Positions 31,001 through 42,608 of a DNA stretch of 64,000 nt are shown piece after piece (within the stretch, counting starts at the first letter, position 1; every line of letters begins with the position of its first letter). The stretch is from Cinclus cinclus (taxonomy: Eukaryota > Chordata > Aves > Passeriformes > Cinclidae): assembly GCF_963662255.1 (NCBI RefSeq), contig NC_085081.1:682001-746000 (forward strand), written 5' to 3'. The notes below the pieces were generated by a model. It saw nothing but the letters and a program-made list of their open reading frames with translations. It was not told where the DNA came from and did not search any database. Made by a program: the position numbers and the translations under genes.

Positions 31001-34000
31001 CTCATTAGCGCTCATTAAAGTTCATTAGCGCTCATTAACGTTCATTAGCATTAATTAGCTTTCATTACCATTAATTACCGTTCATTCACTGATCGTCCCC
31101 TAATTAAATATTAATGGTTATCTGCTCCCTAATTAGCGATAATTAGTGATAATTAGCGATAATTGGCAATAATTAGTGATAATTAGCGGTAATTAGCAAT
31201 TAATTAACTCTAAATAAACACAAATGAGCCCCTGATTGTTGCTAATTAATCACTGATCGTCCCCTAATTAAATATTCATGGCTCTTTGCTCCCTAATTAG
31301 CGATAATTAGCAATTAATTAACTCTAATAAACCGCTAATTACCCCCTAATTATTCCTAATTAATACCTGATTAACCCCCAATTAAACATTAATCGCTGTT
31401 TAAGCCCTAATTAATGGACATTTACAATTAATTAACAATTATTAAACCCTAATCAATCACTAATTACCCGCTAATTAGACACGATTAATGCCTAATTAAT
31501 CTCTGATTAATCATTAATCGCTAATTAATCCCTGATTAATCATTAATCGCTATTTAATCGCTAATTAAGCAGCTGTTACCCCAAATAATCCTAATTAAGC
31601 GCTCATTAATCCTTAATTAATCACTAATTTCCCGCTGATTAACGCTAATAATGGTTAATTAATTGCTGCTAATTAAGGTGAATTAATTAATTAATTAATT
31701 AATTAATTAAAATTCCTCCCCTCCCCCAGGATTTGCCGCCCTATCAGAGCCCCCTGGAGGTGACGTTTTCACCAGGTAAAAAAATAAAAATAAAATAAAA
31801 GTAAAATAAAATAAAATTAAAATTAAATTAAATTAAAATAAAATAAAATTTAAAAGAATAAAATAAAATAAAATAAAATAAAATTAAATTAAATTAAATT
31901 AAATTGAATTAAATTAAATTAAAAGTAAATTAAATTAAATTAAATTAAAATAAAATAAAATAAAAGTGAAATAAAATAGAATACAATAAAATAAAAATAA
32001 AATAAAATAAAATAAAATAAAATAAAACTAAAATAAAATAAAATAAAATAAAAGTGAAATAAAATAAAATAAAATAAAATTAAAATTAAATTAAATTAAA
32101 TTAAATTAAAATAAAATAAAATAAAAGTGAAATAAAATAGAATACAATAAAATAAAAATAAATTAAAATAAAATAAAATTAAATTAAAATTAAATTAAAA
32201 TTAAATAAATTAAAATAAAATAAAATTAAATTAAATTAATATAAAATAAAATAAATAAAATAAAATAAAATAAAATAAAATAAAATAAAATAAAATAAAA
32301 TAAAATTGGAGAATTTTGGGATAATTTTTGGGGGGATTTTTTTGGGGGATCTTTTTTGGGAATTTTTGGGAATTTGGGGGAAATTTGGGGGAATTTTTTG
32401 GGAATTTTGGGGAATTTCATGGGATTTTTTGGGGGAATTTTGGGAAATTTTAGGAATTTTCAGAGAATTTTGGGAATTTTTTTGGGAATTTTGGGGGATT
32501 TTGGGGAAATTTGGGAAAATTTGGGGGTTTTTTTTGGGAATTTCGGGACATTTTGTGGAAATTTTTTGTTTTCTTAATTTTTGTTTTTAATTTCTGGGAA
32601 TTCTGGGGAGTTTTGAGGAATTTGGGGAATTTTGGGGAAATTTGGGAGGAAAAATCGGAATTTTGGGAAATTTTGGCGACCATTGGAAATTTTGGGGAAT
32701 TTGGGAAATTCTGGGCGGAAAAATTTGGGAATTTTGGGGAATTTTGGGGAGTTTTTTGGGGAATTTTTTGGGAATTTTGGGAAATTTCCAGGAACCTTGG
32801 GGATTTTTTTGGGGGGGACTTTTGGGGAATTTCAGGATAATTTTGGGAAATTTTTGGAATTCGGAGAAATTTTGGTAAAATGTGGAAAATTTCTGGAATT
32901 TTGTGGAAACTTCCGGGAATTTTCTGGAACCTTCCGGAAATTTTCTGGAAACTTCCGTGAATTTTCTGGAAACTTCCAGAGATTTTCTAGGAACTTCCGG
33001 GAATTTTCTGGAAACGTCCGTGAATTTTCTGGAGACTTCTGGAAATTTTCCAGAAACTTCCGGGAATTGTCCGGAAACTTCCGGGGATTTTTCTGGAAAC
33101 TTCTGGGAATTTTCCGGAACCTTCCGGGAATTTTTCTGGAGACTTCTGGAAATTCTCTGGAAACTTCCAGAAATTTTCTGGAAACTTCCGGGATTTTTCT
33201 GGAAACTTCCGGGAATTTTTGGGAAACTACCGGGAGCTTCTGCCCCTCCCCCACCCCCAGGCCATTTCTCCTCCGGCTGCGATCGCCGCGTTCCCCGATT
33301 GGTCGAAATCTTCCAGCGTTTCCCGCGGCAGCCAATCAGCATCGAGATCAAGGACGACGACGATGACCTCATCAATGAGGTCATCACCGGCGGGTGGGGG
33401 AGGGGCGATTTGGAGCCATTTTGGGGCCGTTTTTGTGTCATTTTTGGGTCAATTTGGAACCATTTTGGGTAATTTTTTTTTTTTTGGTCATTTTTGGGTC
33501 ATTTTTCGATTCAATTTTGGTTCATTTCTGGCTCAATTTGGGACCATCTTTGAGTCATTTTTAGGTCCATTTTGGGCTCAATTTTGGGTCATTTTTTGTC
33601 ATTTTTGGGTTATTTTTGGTTCAATTTTGGTTCATTTTTGGCTCAATTTTGGGTCATTTTTTGTCATTTTTGGGCCATTTGGGGTCATTTTTGGGTCCAT
33701 TTTTAGTTCATTTTTTTTTTTTCATTTTTGGGTCCGTTTTGGGTCAATTTTGGGTCCATTTTTAGTTCAATTTTGGGCCATTTTGGAGACATTTTTGTGT
33801 TATTTTTGGATCCATTTTCGGATCATTTTGGGTTGAATTTTAAGTCAATTTTGGGTCGATCTTTGGGTCCATTTTGGGTCACTTTGGTTCAATTTTTTGG
33901 TCCATTTTTGGTGCATTTTTGGGTCCATTTTGGTCCAGTTTGGGTCCATTTTAGTCCATTTTTGGGTCCATTTTTGGGTCCATTTTGGGTCCATTTTGGG

Positions 34001-35158
34001 TCCATTTTTGGGTCCATTCTGGGTCCATTTTTGGGTCCATTTTTGGTCCATTTTGGCTCCATTTTGGGTCCATTTTTGGGTCCATTTTGGGTCACTTTGG
34101 TTCAATTTTTTGGACAATTTTTGGTCCATTTTTGAGTCAATTTTGGTCCAGTTTGGGTCCATTTTGGGTCCATTTTTGTGTCCATTTTTGAATCATTTTT
34201 GGTCCATTTTTGGGTCCATTTTGGGTCCATTTTTGGTCCATTTTTGGGTCCATTTTTGGGTCCATTCTGCGTCAATTTTTGGGTCCATTTTTAGGTCCAT
34301 TTTGGGTCCATTTTGGCTCCATTTTTGGGTCCATTTTGGGTCACTTTGGTTCATTTTTTGGGTCCATTTTGGGTCCATTTTTGGTCCATTTTTGGTCCAT
34401 TTTTGGGTCCATTTTGGCTCCATTTTTGGGTCCATTTTGGGTCACTTTGGTTCATTTTTGGGTCCATTTTTGGTCCATTTTTGGGTCCATTTTGGCTCCA
34501 TTTTTGGATCCATTTTCGGTCACTTTGGTTCAATTTTTTGGTCCATTTTTGGTGCATTTTTGGGTCCATTTTGGTCCAGTTTGGGTCCATTTTTGGGTCC
34601 ATTTTTGGGTCCATTTTAGGTCCATATTTGGGTCCATTTTTGGGTCCATTTTGGTTCCATTTTAGTCCATACTGGGTTCATTTTTGGTCCATTTTTGGGT
34701 CCATTTTGGGTCCATTTTAGTCCATTCTGGGTCCATTTTTGGGTCCATTCTGGGTCCATTTTAGGTCCATTTTGGGTCCATTTTTGGGTCCTTTTTGGGT
34801 CCATTTTTGGGTCCATTGGTCCATTTTTGGGTCCTTTTTTGGGTCCATTTTAGGTCCATTTTTGGGTCCATTTTGGTTCCATTTTGGTCCATTTTTGGGT
34901 CCATTGGTCCATTTCTGGGTCCATTTTTGGGTCCATTTTAGTCCATTCTGGGTCCATTTTTAGGTCCATTTTAGTCCATTCTGGGTCCATTTTTTGGTCC
35001 ATTTTTGGGTCCATTCTGGGTCCATTTTAGGTCCATTTTGGGTCCATTTTTGGGTCCATTTTAGGTCCATTTTGGGTCCATTCTTGCTTCTTTTCCACCT
35101 CGTTCTTTTCACCATTTCCCCCCGATTTTTTTCTTCATCCTTTCCCTCATTTTTTTTT

Positions 35159-35201
<43 letters not shown>

Positions 35202-38200
35202 GTTGAATGGGAAATGGGTTCGGGGGGGGGGGGTTCTCCCCCTCCCCCTCCCCCTCCTGACCCCTCCCCTCCCCCACCCCAGGTCGCCTCTCTGGTCCGT
35301 GCCTTCGACCGCGCCCCCATCACTCTCTGGGCCTCCTTCCGAGAGCCGATCCTGAGGAAATGCCGCCGAGCCGTGAGCCCCTCCCCCACCCCGCCCCTCC
35401 CCCCACACCCCGCCCCTCCCCCACACCGGCAGGACAAAAAAAACCCGGCGAAAATCGGGTTAAAAACGGATTTTTTATGATTTTTTTAAAGATTTTTTAT
35501 GATTTTTTTTAATGATTTTTTATGATTTTTTTGGGACTTTTTGGGGAGGTTTTGGGGGGAATTTTGGGGTGGGGGAGGGGCCCTGGAATGGGGGAGGGGC
35601 TGAGGGGGTCGTGCCCCTCCCCCCACCCCGAAAAATTAAAAAAAACCCTGGAGAAAATAGGGTTAAAAATGAGATTTTTTTTGGGGGGGAATTTTAAATA
35701 TTTTTATTTTTTTAAATGGGATTTTTAAGGGGTTTTGGAAGGGGATTTTTGGGGAGAAAAAAATTCGGGAATTTTGGGGGAAATTTTGGGATAAAAATGA
35801 AAAATTTTGGGGGATTTTGATTTTTTTTAGGATTTTTTTCCGGGATTTTTAAACGATTTTTGGAGGTTTTTAAAAGGAATTTTTGGAGGTTTTGGAACAA
35901 TTTTAAATTCTGGTTTTGAAAGGGAATTTTGGGCGGAAAAAATGGAAATTTTGGGGATTTTCGGGGTGGAAAATTTGGGAATTTGGGGAAAATTTGGGGA
36001 TGAAAATGAAAGTTCTGTGGAATTTGGGTGGAAAACGGAAATTTGTGGAAAATTTGGGGGATTTGGGGCTAAAAAAGGGAAATTTTAGGATGGAAAAATT
36101 GGGTTAAAATGGAAATTTTGGGGAAATTTTGGAGAATTTTTTTGGGATTTTGGGGTGGAAAAAGGAGAATTCTGGGAAAATTTGTGTTCAAAACGAGAAG
36201 TTGGGGAATTTTGGGTTAAAAAATCAAAATTTTGGGGCATTTTGAGTGGAAAATTTGGGAATTTTCGGGGAAATTTGGGTTAAAAATGGGAATTTTATGG
36301 AAATTTGGGATTTTGGGGCTTTTGGGGGGAATTTTTGGGGATTTTTGGAGGTTTTTAAAGGAATTTTTGGTGATTTTGGAACAATTTTTAATCCCGGTTT
36401 TGAAAGGGAATTTTGGGCGGAAAAATGGAAATTTTGGGGATTTTTGGGGTGGAAAATCTGGGAATTTTGGGGGAAATTTGGGGAATTTTGGGTTTAAAAC
36501 GGGAATTTTTTGGGGGAAATTTTGGAGAATTTTTTGGGAATTTGGGGTGGAAATTCCCCAATTTTCCCATTTTTAACCCATTTGTCCCAAAAATTCCCAT
36601 TTTTCCACCCAAAATTCCCGCCCCAAAAATCTCAATATTAAAAAAAAAAAAAATCTGATTTTTAACCCAAAATTCCAAAATTTTCCACCCCAAAAATTCC
36701 CATTTTTAACTTCACCTTCCCCAAATTTCCCCCAAATTTCCGTTTTTTACCCCAAAATCCATAAAATTCCCATTTTGGACCCAAAATTTCCCCAAATTCC
36801 CAAATTTTCCATTCAAAATGCCCCAAGAATTTTGATTTTTTATCCCAAAATTCCCCAAAATCCCCCAAAATTCCATTTAAAAAATCGCTAAAAATTCATT
36901 TAAAAATGGTTAAAAATCCCCCAAAAAACAAAAAAAAAAAAAACCAAAATTCCCCCAAATTCTCGTTTGAACCCAAATTTTCCCAAAATTCTCATTTTTC
37001 CACCCCAAAATCCCCAAAAATTCTCCAAAATTCCCCAAAAAATTCTCCAAAATTTCCCCAAAAATTCCCATTTTTAACCCAATTTTTCCGCCCTAAAAAT
37101 TCCCTTTTTTAACCCCAAATCCCCCAAATCTTCCCCAAATTTCTGTTTTTCCGCCCAAATTCCACAAAATTCTCATTTTCATCCCCAGAATTCCCAAATT
37201 TTCCACCCCAAAAATCCCCAAAATTTCCATTTTTCCGCCCAAAATTCCCTTTCAAAACCGGGATTAAAAATTGTTCCAAAATCACCAAAAATTCCTTTGA
37301 AAACCTCCAAAAATCGTTTAAAAATCCCCCCAAAATCTCCAAAATCCCAAATTTCCCAAAATTCCCATTTTTAACCCAAATTTCCCCGAAAATTCCCAAA
37401 TTTTCCACTCAAAATGCCCCCAAAAATCTCATTTTTAATCCCAAATTTCCCCAACCCCCCCCCAAAATTCCATTTAAAAAATCGTTAAAAATTCATTTAA
37501 AAATGCTTAAAAATCCCCCCAAAAAATCCAAAAAAAATCCAAATCCCCCAAAATTTTTCAGTTTTATCCCAAAATTTCCCCCAAAATTCCCGAATTTTTT
37601 TTCTCCCCAAAAATCCCCTTCCAAAACCCCTTAAAAATCCCATTTGAAAAAATAAAAATCATTTAAAATTCCCCAAAAATCTCATTTTTAACCCGATTTT
37701 CTCCGGGTTTTTTTGTAAAATTTTTGGGGTGGGGGGAGGGGCACGATCCCCCTCAGCCCCTCCCCCATTCCAGGGCCCCTCCCCCACCCGAAAATTCCCG
37801 CCAAAACCTCCCCAAAAAATCATTAAAAAATCATAAAAAATCATAAAAAATCCGTTTTTAACCCGAATTTCTCCGGGTTTTTTTAAATTTTTTTGGGGGT
37901 GGGGGAGGGGCACCCCCTCAGCCCCTCCCCCATTCCGGGGCCCCTCCCCCACCCCAAAATTCCCCCCAAAACCTGCCCAAAAAATCATTTAAAAAATCAT
38001 TAAAAAATCATAAAAAAATCATAAAAAATCCGTTTTTAACCCGATTTTCGCCGGGTTTTTTTTGTCCTGTCCGGGTGGGGGAGGGGCGTTACCCCCTCCC
38101 CACCCCCCCCCCCCCCCCCCTCACCCTCCCTCTCTCTCCGCCCCTCCCCCACAGCACCCACAGATGCCGTTCTGCTTCTCCCTCGAGCGGGGGCTCCTGG

Positions 38201-38390
38201 TTCTGCTCCTCTGGTTCCTGGGGCTGCTGCCTTTGCTGCCCCTGGGAGAGGCCGCGCTGCTCTTCCCGCTGCCCTCCATCATCAACCGGTGAGCCCCTCC
38301 CCCCACACCCCGCCCCTCCCCCCACACCCGGCCAGGACAAAAAAAACCCGGCGAAAATCGGGTTAAAAACGGATTTTTTATGATTTTTTA

Positions 38391-38421
<31 letters not shown>

Positions 38422-41012
38422 GTTGTTGTTGTTGTTGTTGGGGTTTTGGCGGGAATTTTGGGGTGGGGGAGGGGCCCTGGAATGGGGGAGGGGCTGAGGG
38501 AAGGTCGTGCCCCTCCCCCACCCCCAAAAAAATTTAAAAAAAACCCGGCGAAAATCGGGTTAAAAACGGATTTTTTATGATTTTTTAATGATTTTTTAAT
38601 GATTTTTTGGGGAGGTTTTGGCGGGAATTTTGGGGTGGGGGAGGGGCCCGGGAATGGGGGAGGGGCTGAGGGCGGTCGTGCCCCTCCCCCACCCCAAAAA
38701 ATTTACAAAAAAACCCGGAGAAAATCGGGTTAAAAATGAGATTTTTGGGGAATTTTAAATTATTTTTATTTTTTCAAATGGGATTTTTAAGGGGTTTTGG
38801 AAGGGGATTTTTGGGGAGAAAAAAATTCGGGAATTTTGGGGGAAATTTTGGGATAAAATTGAAAAATTTTTGGGGATTTTGATTTTTTTAGGATTTTTTT
38901 CCGGGATTTTTAAACAATTTTTGGAGGTTTTTAAAAGGAATTTTTGGAGGTTTTGGAACAATTTTTAATCCCGGTTTTGAAAGGGAGTTTTGGGTGGAAA
39001 AATCGAAATTTTGGGAATTTTTGGGGTGGAAAATTTGGGGATTTGGGGAAAATTTGGGGATGAAAATGAGAATTTTGTGGAATTTGGGTAAACATGAAAA
39101 TTTGGGGAAAATTTGGGGGATTTTGGGAAAATTTGGGGGATTTCGGATTAAAAATGGGAGTTTTGGGGTTGTAAAAATCAGAATTTTGAGGCAGAAAAAA
39201 ATTGGATTTTGGGGAATTTCGGGGTTGAAAAAATGGGAATTTTTGGGTGGGAAAACCCAGAATTTTTGGGAATTGTGGGGTTGAAAAAAAAATCGAAATT
39301 CTTTGGGAATTTTGGGATGGAATTTTGGGGAGATTTTGGGGAGCGTTTTAGGAGGAAAACGGGAATTTTGGGGTGGAAAAAAAATCGGAATTTTGGGGTT
39401 GGAAAAAAATTGAAATTTGGGGAATTTCGGTCTTGAAAAAAATCGGAATTTTGGGAATTTTGGGGTGAAAAAAAATCGGAATTTTTTGGGGTTTCTTTTG
39501 GGGGGGGAATTTTGGGGGTGGGGGAGGGGCGCTGACCCCTCCCCCCCCCCCTCTCTCTGCCCCTCCCCCACCCCCCAGGACGTATTTTCCCCTCCCCCGC
39601 GGCTGGGCCGGAGCCCTCCTGAGCAGAGCGGCCAAAAGGTGAGGGGTCACTCAGGGGTCACTCAGGGGTCACTCAGGGTCACTCAGGGGTCAGGGGTCAC
39701 TCAGGGGTCACTCAGGGGTCACTCAGGGGTTAAAGGTCACTCAGGGGTCACTCAGGGGTCACTCAGGGTCACTCAAGGTTTAAAGGTCACTCAGGGGTCA
39801 GGGGTCACTCAGGGGTCACTCAGGGGTCACTCAGGGTCACTCAGGGTCACTCAAGGTTTAAAGGTCACTCAGGGGTCAGGGGTCACTCAGGGGTCACTCA
39901 GGGGTCACTCAGGGGTCACTCAGGGGTCACTGAGGTCACTCAGGGGTCACTCAGGGGTCACTCAGGGTCACTCAGGGGTCACTCAGGGTCACTCAGGGGT
40001 CAGGGGTCACTCAGGGGTCACTGAGGTCACTCAGGGGTCACTCAGGGGTCACTCAGGGTCACTCAGGGGTCACTCAGGGTCACTCAGGGGTCACTCAGGG
40101 TCACTCAAGGTTTAAAGGTCACTCAGGGGTCAGAGGTCACTCAGGGGTCAGAGGTCACTCAGGGGTCAGGGGTCACTCAGGGGTCACTCTCTGGTCATTC
40201 CAGCCTCGTTCTCCGTCCCTCTCTGCTCCGGCACCTGAAGAGCCGCGGGATCCAGGTGAGGGGGAGGGGCCAAATATGCAAATGAGGGGTGGGGCCTGAA
40301 AGACGTTAATGGGGGAGGAGCCGAGGCCGCCATTTTGGGGGGGAAATGGAAATTTTGGGGTGGGGGAGGAGCCGAATTCCCCAAATTTTGGGATAAAAAG
40401 TGGAAATGTTGGGGAGGGGCTTGAGCAGCTATTTTGGGGTGGGGGAGGGGCCAAATCCGCCATTTTGGGGATGTGGGAGGGGCCAAAGCCTCCATTTTGG
40501 GGATGTGGGAGGGGCCAAATCCGCCATTTTGGGGTGTGTGGGAGGGGCAAAAGCCGCCATTTGGGGGATGGGGGAGGGGCAAAAGCTGCCATTTTGGGAT
40601 GTGGGGGAGGGGCCAAGCCGCCATTTTGGGGTGTGGGAGGGGCCAAAGCCGCCATTTTGAATCTCCCCCCTCCATCTTTCCCCGCTTCCAAAAATCTCCA
40701 TTTTTCACCCCAAAACAACCGGGATTTCTCTGAGGGGGAGGGACCTGAGAGGCGAAGGGGGGGGAGGGTCTCTCTTACCCCTCCCCCACCCCCTCCCCTC
40801 GCCCCTCCCCCGCCTTTTCCCAGGTCTGGCTGTGGGTGCTGAACGAGGAGCGCGACTTCGCCGAAGCCTTCGGCCTCGGAGCCACCGCGGTCATCACCGA
40901 TTATCCCGGGAAACTCCGGCGCTTCCTGGAGGGGGGAGGGGGCCCCTCCCCCACCCGCCGGGGTGAGCCCCTCCCCCAGGCGAGAAAAGTGACGGAACAG
41001 ACGGAAAAATGA
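28085..41012 (+). CDS. GDPD3: Glycerophosphodiester phosphodiesterase domain protein 3 (lysophospholipase D type)
   Basis: Membrane enzyme of the GDPD family, in mammals a lysophospholipase D. Ten coding exons: 28085-28214, 29186-29228, 30060-30195, 31730-31775, 33261-33379, 35283-35372, 38155-38288, 39579-39638, 40204-40255, 40824-41012; 332 residues (human GDPD3 318). An N-terminal hydrophobic segment is at about 4-19. Catalytic motifs are AHRGG (His41), ERIENT (Glu50), LELD (Glu68, Asp70), VVCHDRDL (His83) and ISIEIK. A later hydrophobic stretch is LLVLLLWFLGLLPLLPLGEA, then IINR/TYFPLPR, and the C-terminal VWLWVLNEERDF with GATAVITDYP. SPGHFSSGCDRRVPRL and TYFP favour GDPD3 over GDPD1. 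The exon 5 donor (GAG/GTCATC) is weak, but it alone keeps phase and matches the human join. Confidence 0.93.
28215..28835. repeat. GDPD3 intron 1 GGGGGAGGGG array
   Basis: Purine-only GAATGGGGGGAGGGGAAATG units on the sense strand. G4AG4-type words resemble the MAZ binding element and could form G-quadruplexes. It starts at the exon 1 donor. Confidence 0.9.
28870..29180. repeat. GDPD3 intron 1 CCCCTAATTAA array
   Basis: CCCCTAATTAACACCTGATT and related 10-11 bp words repeat up to the exon 2 acceptor. A 120-bp block is itself duplicated (about 28915-29035 and 29040-29110). Confidence 0.85.
29260..30015. repeat. GDPD3 intron 2 TTCTTAAAGGGCCAG array
   Basis: Irregular units of about 80-100 bp with CTTCTTAAAGGGCCAGCAGC, AAGCCACGCCCAC and GACCACGCCC parts. 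No exon is seen. Confidence 0.82.
30196..31085. repeat. GDPD3 intron 3 TTCATTAGCG array
   Basis: Almost perfect 10-bp units CTCATTAGCG / TTCATTAGCG / TTCATTAGGG over nearly 900 bp. Every unit has the ATTA homeodomain core. It starts right at the exon 3 donor. Confidence 0.95.
31085..31725. repeat. GDPD3 intron 3, TAATTA-rich tail
   Basis: CTAATTAGCGATAATTAG and TTAATCGCTAATTAAT words, ending in a (TTAA)n run at about 31680-31710 before the exon 4 acceptor. Confidence 0.75.
31776..32310. repeat. GDPD3 intron 4 AAAAT/AATTA microsatellite
   Basis: Interleaved (TAAAA)n and (TTAAA)n pentamers with occasional AAAGTGAAAT. A block at about 31935-31995 repeats at 32105-32160. This is the most AT-rich tract in the window. 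Confidence 0.95.
32310..33240. repeat. GDPD3 intron 4 GGAATTTT and TTCCGGGAATTTTCTGGAAAC repeats
   Basis: First a degenerate GGGGAATTTTGGGAATTT tract. Then from about 32880 come roughly 22-bp units with TTTTCTGGAAACTTCCGGGA up to the exon 5 acceptor. The second unit contains TTCCNGGAA STAT-like palindromes. Confidence 0.85.
33394..35090. repeat. GDPD3 intron 5 TTTTTGGGTCCATTTTGGG array
   Basis: About 1.7 kb of 10-12 bp units (CATTTTTGGGTC, CATTTTGGGTC) with higher-order duplicates containing TCACTTTGGTTCAATTTTTT. No exon is seen. Confidence 0.92.
35158..35201. repeat. Poly-T tract
   Basis: About 40 consecutive T before the exon 6 acceptor. Its exact length is likely to be unreliable. Confidence 0.9.
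35391..38085. repeat. Kilobase-scale imperfect inverted repeat in GDPD3 intron 6
   Basis: The left arm reads from CAGGACAAAAAAAACCCGGC near 35430 rightwards. The right arm ends with its reverse complement, CCGGGTTTTTTTTGTCCTG, near 38050-38070. Between them, matching blocks occur in mirror order: the GGGGCCCTGGAATGGGGGAG block near 35577 and its complement near 37755, and the TTTTAAGGGGTTTTGGAAGG block near 35723 and its complement near 37615. The centre is at about 36,550-36,750. Confidence 0.8.
38289..39575. repeat. Third, direct copy of the inverted-repeat arm in GDPD3 intron 7
   Basis: Repeats the order of the left arm of intron 6: donor-proximal CCCCTCCCCCCACACCC, CAGGACAAAAAAAACCCGGC, the CCTGGAATGGGGGAGGGGCT block (twice here), TTTTTAAGGGGTTTTGGAAG, then the GGGAATTTTGGGGTGGAAAA tract. 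Introns 6 and 7 therefore share ancestry from the first bases after their donors. A (GTT)n run lies at about 38420. Confidence 0.8.
39639..40197. repeat. GDPD3 intron 8 10-bp GGGGTCACTCA array
   Basis: Near-perfect GGGGTCACTCAGGGGTCACT units, with AAGGTTTAAAGGTCACTC interruptions repeated at about 39775, 39850 and 40105. It spans the whole intron. Confidence 0.95.
40256..40680. repeat. GDPD3 intron 9 GCCGCCATTTTGGGG array
   Basis: About ten units of 35-40 bp with GGGAGGGGCCAAAGCCGCCA then TTTTGGGG. Each has a YY1-like GCCGCCATTTTG word. Confidence 0.88.
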
Positions 41013-41038
41013 CGGGGGGGGGGGGAAAAAACAAAAGG

Positions 41039-41044
41039 AATAAA
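41039..41044 (+). terminator. GDPD3 polyadenylation signal
   Basis: AATAAA 27 bases after the TGA stop at 41010-41012, which would leave a very short 3' UTR. Confidence 0.55.
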
Positions 41045-41099
41045 AACGGATTAAAAACGGATTAAAAACGGGTTTGAAAAAACACCGGAATGAGGTCAT

Positions 41100-41812
41100 G
41101 AAACGGTCGAGAAACAAACAAAAAAATGACCTCAAAAGAAGCCAGAAATGACCCAAAGTTGGCACAAAATGAGACCCAAAAGTGGCACCAAAATCAGCCT
41201 GATATGACCCAAAAATCACCGAAGAATGGCTGCGAAAATGACCAAGAAGTCACCAAAAAATGACCCCAAAAAGAGCCCAAAATGGACCAAAAATGACCCA
41301 AAATTGGCACAAAATGTGACCCAAAAATGGCCCGAAAATGGCCTCAAAAAATGAGCCCAGAAGAGGCCAAAACTGAACCCAAAAGAGCCCAAAATGGACC
41401 AAAAATGACCCAAAATTGGCACAAAATGAGACCCAAAAATTGACCCAAAATTACCAAAAATTGACCCAAAATGGCCCCAAAATTGGCAGAAAATTGGCAC
41501 AAAATGACTCAAAATGATCCTAAAATGGACCTCAAAAAAAGCCCAAAATGAACAAAAATCACCCAAATATGGACAATAAAAACGACACCAGAAACCCCCA
41601 AAACGGCCCCAGAAATATCATCCAAAAATTGACCAAAAATGAACCAAAAATGACCGAAAAAAGGAACCGAAATGACCCAAAATTAACGAAAATGGCCCCA
41701 AAAATTTCCCCAAAATGGCCCCCAAAAGGCCCAAAAACGAGCCCCCAAAAAACCCCAAAAATGGCCCCAAATTCACCCCAAATCCCCCAAAATTGGCCCC
41801 TCCCCCACCCCG
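41100..41812. repeat. AAAATGACCCAAAA array downstream of GDPD3
   Basis: Degenerate CCAAAAATGACCCAAAATTG units in the GDPD3-SLC5A2 spacer. The same word family fills SLC5A2 intron 13 and, as its complement, GDPD3 intron 5. Confidence 0.85.
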
Positions 41813-42608
41813 GAGTCTCCACCCCTCCCCCACCCTCAAAAATTACCCCAAAATTTGCCCCAAAATGGTACCAAATCGGCCCCTCCCCCACCCCAGTACA
41901 AACCAGCGCTCGGTGGGGGAGGGGGGGGTCGGGGAGGGGCCGCCCCTCCCCCCTCGGGTCCAGCGGGGTCAACCGGGGGGCACCGGAGCGGCACCGAGGG
42001 GTGGGGGAGGGGCGGGGAAAGGGGGTTGGAGGGGGTGGGGGAGGGGATTTAGGGTGGGGGAGGAGATTTAGGGGGGTGGGGGAGGGGATTTGGGGGGATG
42101 GGGGAGGGGATTGGGGGTGGGGGAGGGGATTGGGGTGGGAGAGGGGATTTGGGGGATGGGGGAGGGGATTTGGGGGGATGGGGAGGGGATTTGGGTGATG
42201 GGGGAGGGTATTGGGGGTGGGGGAGGGGATTGGGGTGGGGGAGGGGATTTGGGGGGATGGGGAGGGGATTGGGGGTGGGGGAGGGGATTGGGGTGGGGGA
42301 GGGGATTTGGGGGATGGGGGAGGGGCTGGGAATGAACTTGAGGGTGTGGGGGAGGGGTCCAAAGGTTTGTGTGGGGGAGGGGCTGGGATCGGACTTTGAA
42401 CGGGGGCGGGGGGGGGGGGGGGGGAGGGATTGAGGGGGTGGGGGAGGGGCTTGAGGGGAGGGGGGAGGGGCTTTGGGGGAGGGGGGAGGGGCTTTGGGGG
42501 AGGATTTAGGCGCGTGCCCAGGGATGGGTGGGGGGGAGGGGAGGTTTCTTGGTTGGGAGGGGGGGGGTGGGGGGGGGAAGGGGAAGGTTTCGGAGGGTGG
42601 GGGAGGGG
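41813..42608 (+). promoter_or_regulatory. Upstream region of SLC5A2: G-rich array
   Basis: From about 42000, GGGGGAGGGGATTTGGGGGA units repeat up to the start codon. Before that, sequence with CAGCGGGGTCAACCGGGGGG near 41960 is less repetitive. No TATA or CCAAT box is evident. The promoter is placed here only by position, and the array could form G-quadruplexes. Confidence 0.4.

Noticed and set aside
30196..31085. Possible CRISPR-like array
   Set aside because: Contiguous 10-bp repeats with no unique spacers, inside a vertebrate intron. The same reasoning excludes all other arrays here.
28085..41012. Calling the gene GDPD1
   Set aside because: The SPGHF segment, CDRRVPRL, RTYFP and the 16p11.2-type neighbourhood fit GDPD3 better than GDPD1.
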